A stretch of DNA of 63,733 nucleotides from an uncultured Verrucomicrobiota bacterium (GTDB lineage Bacteria > Verrucomicrobiota > Verrucomicrobiia > Limisphaerales > UBA9464): contig CAIMMI010000124.1 of assembly GCA_903842505.1 (NCBI GenBank), positions 1 through 63,733 of the forward strand. Direction: 5' to 3'. Below the pieces are notes generated by a model. The model was not told where the DNA came from. It ran no database searches and was given only the letters and a program-made list of their open reading frames with translations. Positions 62,401-63,733 of the stretch are shown here, one piece after another. Within the stretch, counting starts at the first letter, position 1. Each line of letters starts with the position of its first letter. The translations under genes and the position numbers were made by a program.

Positions 62401-63363
62401 ACTTCGCTGCTGAAGGCGGATCTTCGCGATCTGCATCAGGCGTGGGATGAGGTCAGTTGGCGGATCGCTCGGCTGCGCGACAACCCGGAGAGCGCAGACT
62501 GCGAGCACCGCACAAAGGGCGTTTCTACGGATCCAGGGCTCCACGTGCACCTGACATTCCCACTGTCGGATACGGAATCAGCACCGGCGCTGGTCGGGCT
62601 CCGACCCCGGGTGGCGATCCTGCGGGAGCAGGGGGTGAACAGCCACCTGGAGATGAGCTACGCGATGTCGAAGGGGGGCTTCGACACTTTCGACGTGCAC
62701 ATGACCGACCTACAGTCCGGCCGACTGAAGCTGGCGGATTTTCGCGGGTTCGTGGCGTGCGGCGGATTTACCTACGGAGATACTCTGGGTGCAGGCGAGG
62801 GGTGGGCACGCTCCATCCTGTTCAACCCGGCGCTTGCTGACCAGTTTCAGAGCTTCTTCGCCCGGCCGGACACGTTCGCGTTAGGCGTTTGCAACGGATG
62901 CCAGATGATGGCTGCGCTGTCGCCAATCATCCCGGGAGCGGAGGCGTGGCCAAAGTTCACGCGCAATAAGGGCGAACAGTTCGAAGCCCGCCTTGCGTTG
63001 GTCGAGGTGCTCGACAGTCCATCGATCTTTTTCCATGGGATGAATGGTAGCCGGCTCCCGATCGCGGTGTCCCACGGAGAGGGATACGCCGACTTTTCGC
63101 AACGCGGCGACCCGACGCGCGTCAAGCGGGCACTGCGCTTCGTGGATCACCGAGGTCAGCCGACGGACCTGTATCCGTTCAATCCGAACGGCAGCCCGGA
63201 GGGATTGACGTCGGTGACGACGCCGGACGGGCGATACACGGCAATGATGCCGCATCCGGAGCGGGTATTCCGCAACATCCAGATGAGCTGGACCAGCGGG
63301 GATCGGTCCGCGTTGAGCCCGTGGATGCAGATGTTCAGAAACGCGAGGCTGTGGGTGGGTTGA
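59452..63363 (+). CDS. purL: Phosphoribosylformylglycinamidine synthase, large single-chain form
   Basis: 1303 aa, full-length gamma-proteobacterial/eukaryotic-type PurL. N-terminal domain: [17 protein letters not shown]. Linker and first AIR-synthase domain: [36 protein letters not shown] and [10 protein letters not shown]. Second synthase half: [11 protein letters not shown] and [19 protein letters not shown]-terminal class I glutaminase with nucleophile Cys1147 in [10 protein letters not shown] and the His-Glu pair in [10 protein letters not shown]. It converts FGAR, glutamine and ATP to FGAM in purine synthesis. The start at 59452 ([16 protein letters not shown]) matches the family N-terminus; the frame is open to 59203 without similarity. 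Confidence 0.96.
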   Translation: MHLIHLEGGNALSSFRAAALLPRLREIHPSITGVHARFLHCVLVSSPLPAEADRKLSELLCYGDPYTGPTNGFSIIVAPRVGTVSPWASKATDIAHNCGLPIRRVERMTEYRLVGEGAGTLELSMEQIRACAVLLHDRMTESVLLGRGEIPRLFDEKQGVPMEHVDVLGHGRTALEQANRSFGLALSEDEIDYLVNAFRSLQRNPTDVELMMFAQANSEHCRHKIFNAEFVIDGQKQDHSLFQMIRNTHRLAPQHTVIAYSDNASVMEGGEIECWQASSDPANPQYSATRAVIHPLMKVETHNHPTAISPFPGAATGAGGEIRDEGATGRGSRPKAGLTGFTVSNLLIPGTNEPWEQSVFGKPEHIASPLQIMIDGPLGGAAFNNEFGRPNLGGYFRVYEQTVAGKRRGYHKPIMIAGGVGSIPATMTSKRVFEAGTLLIQLGGPGMRIGMGGGAASSMAAGANSAELDFDSVQRGNPEIQRRAHEVITQCVALGETNPILAIHDVGAGGISNAFPELVDGAGRGARFDLRQVPLEESGLAPKEIWCNESQERYVLAIHPDSLPVFEQLCRRERCPFAVVGTATAEKRLVLEDGPGGERAIDMPMEVLLGKPPKMRREVMRMASSTEAFDSSRVVLQDAAFAVLRHPTVASKRFLITIGDRTVGGLSSRDPMVGPWQVPVADCAITLADYAGFRGEAMSMGERTPLASVDGPASGRMAVGEAITNLLAAPIELPRVKLSCNWMAACGEPGEDAALYDTVRAVGLELCPALGISVPVGKDSLSMRTRWNDAGGNRQVTAPVSLIVSAFATLSDVRPALTPQLQPGSTSLVLVDLGFGRNRMGGSMLSQVTNQFGGAPADLDDPARLKNLVTAVNTLRSEGRVLAYHDRSDGGLWACLCEMAFASNRGLSVELDLLVKAAEKAAPAEAAQTLRTLFSEELGAVLQVADDQLASVIAILEGMGFRGHAHVVARPNTSYTMEISAGGTSLLKADLRDLHQAWDEVSWRIARLRDNPESADCEHRTKGVSTDPGLHVHLTFPLSDTESAPALVGLRPRVAILREQGVNSHLEMSYAMSKGGFDTFDVHMTDLQSGRLKLADFRGFVACGGFTYGDTLGAGEGWARSILFNPALADQFQSFFARPDTFALGVCNGCQMMAALSPIIPGAEAWPKFTRNKGEQFEARLALVEVLDSPSIFFHGMNGSRLPIAVSHGEGYADFSQRGDPTRVKRALRFVDHRGQPTDLYPFNPNGSPEGLTSVTTPDGRYTAMMPHPERVFRNIQMSWTSGDRSALSPWMQMFRNARLWVG

Positions 63364-63733
63364 AACTAGGGAATTCTAAGCGATTCCATTCAACGTCATT
63401 CCGGGCAATACCATGAGTCCTGCCCTTGTCCCGATCGCACACTCAATTTGAGGAAAAACACGGATCTGGGTCCATTGGCACCATTCTATGTAACCAATTG
63501 ACCCAAAACACTTTGAGGCTCATTGCATAATTGTCCCGAGGGGATACGCCGTACCGAAAAATCTCAACGGCTAGTGTAGTGTCTCACAAATAACTGGGTT
63601 TATTTGAACAACCCGTCAAAGTTGATGGATGCCGCGGATTGCTCAGCCAGTTCTCCTGGATCCAAATTGCCGTCTCGAGCTCGAGCGATGGGTCGCCGCT
63701 CACCAAACTCCCCAGCAGGTCAGTCAGCGCTGC
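63364..63733. other. AT-richer terminal region without a clear gene
   Basis: Composition drops sharply from the GC-rich background. On the minus strand the window end can encode a gene tail, NLDPGELAEQSAASINFDGL then FK and a stop at 63600-63602, but the frame is closed by a stop upstream near 63720 and no family is recognised. The sequence TAGTGTAGTGTCTCACAAAT (63573-63592) looks like the edge of a mobile element; this is a guess. Confidence 0.3.

Overview
This is 63.7 kb of GC-rich chromosomal DNA from a bacterium of the PVC superphylum, most likely Verrucomicrobiota. The evidence is a giant secreted propeller/HEAT/cytochrome c protein of the planctomycete-verrucomicrobial type, a Tat-exported sugar isomerase-like TIM barrel, a GYF_2 membrane protein, secreted LamG and glycine-rich proteins, and intergenic spaces filled with several families of short interspersed repeats. 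The phylum call is inference from gene content. No marker gene allows a genus call.

Layout. 0.3-3.8 kb: two overlapping photolyase/cryptochrome-family genes and a cupin. 4-12.5 kb: a minus-strand GT4 glycosyltransferase/GH130 pair, divergent from the large cytochrome c protein and a transglutaminase-like protein. 12.5-14.2 kb: scpB-scpA. 14.3-16.4 kb: an AraC regulator and a LOG-family protein. 16.4-20 kb: a tandem pair of paralogous glycine-rich secreted proteins. 20.4-24.7 kb: a SWIM-SNF2 helicase and a lipoprotein. 25.1-25.9 kb: a VapBC-like toxin-antitoxin pair beside a LuxR-type gene remnant, flanked by direct repeats. 26-32 kb: ogt, polX, recN and an M20 amidohydrolase. 32-36.6 kb: a GYF_2 membrane protein, a PanB-like protein, a J-domain protein and a standalone protein joining a cyclic-nucleotide-binding domain to a TIR-like domain.

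36.8-54.5 kb is the centrepiece. A ten-gene plus-strand chemosensory operon (cheA, cheW, two receptors, cheR, cheB, cheX, a CheY-like regulator) ends with two response regulators that share nearly the same receiver. One carries a class III nucleotide cyclase and the other a SpoIIE/PP2C phosphatase. Facing it is a minus-strand set with an RsbW-type kinase, three STAS proteins and a complete ABC importer. Together they look like a chemosensory array whose outputs are a cyclic nucleotide and a partner-switching cascade rather than flagella; no flagellar gene is present. The CNB-TIR gene starts 220 bp from cheA on the opposite strand.

54.8-63.4 kb: a secreted LamG protein, tRNA-Leu(UAG), an MFS transporter, a Tat-exported TIM barrel protein, a TauE/SafE permease and full-length purL. 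The last 370 bp are visibly more AT-rich and hold no convincing complete gene. Starts were chosen by family N-termini, start codons and Shine-Dalgarno sequences, and uncertain ones are flagged.
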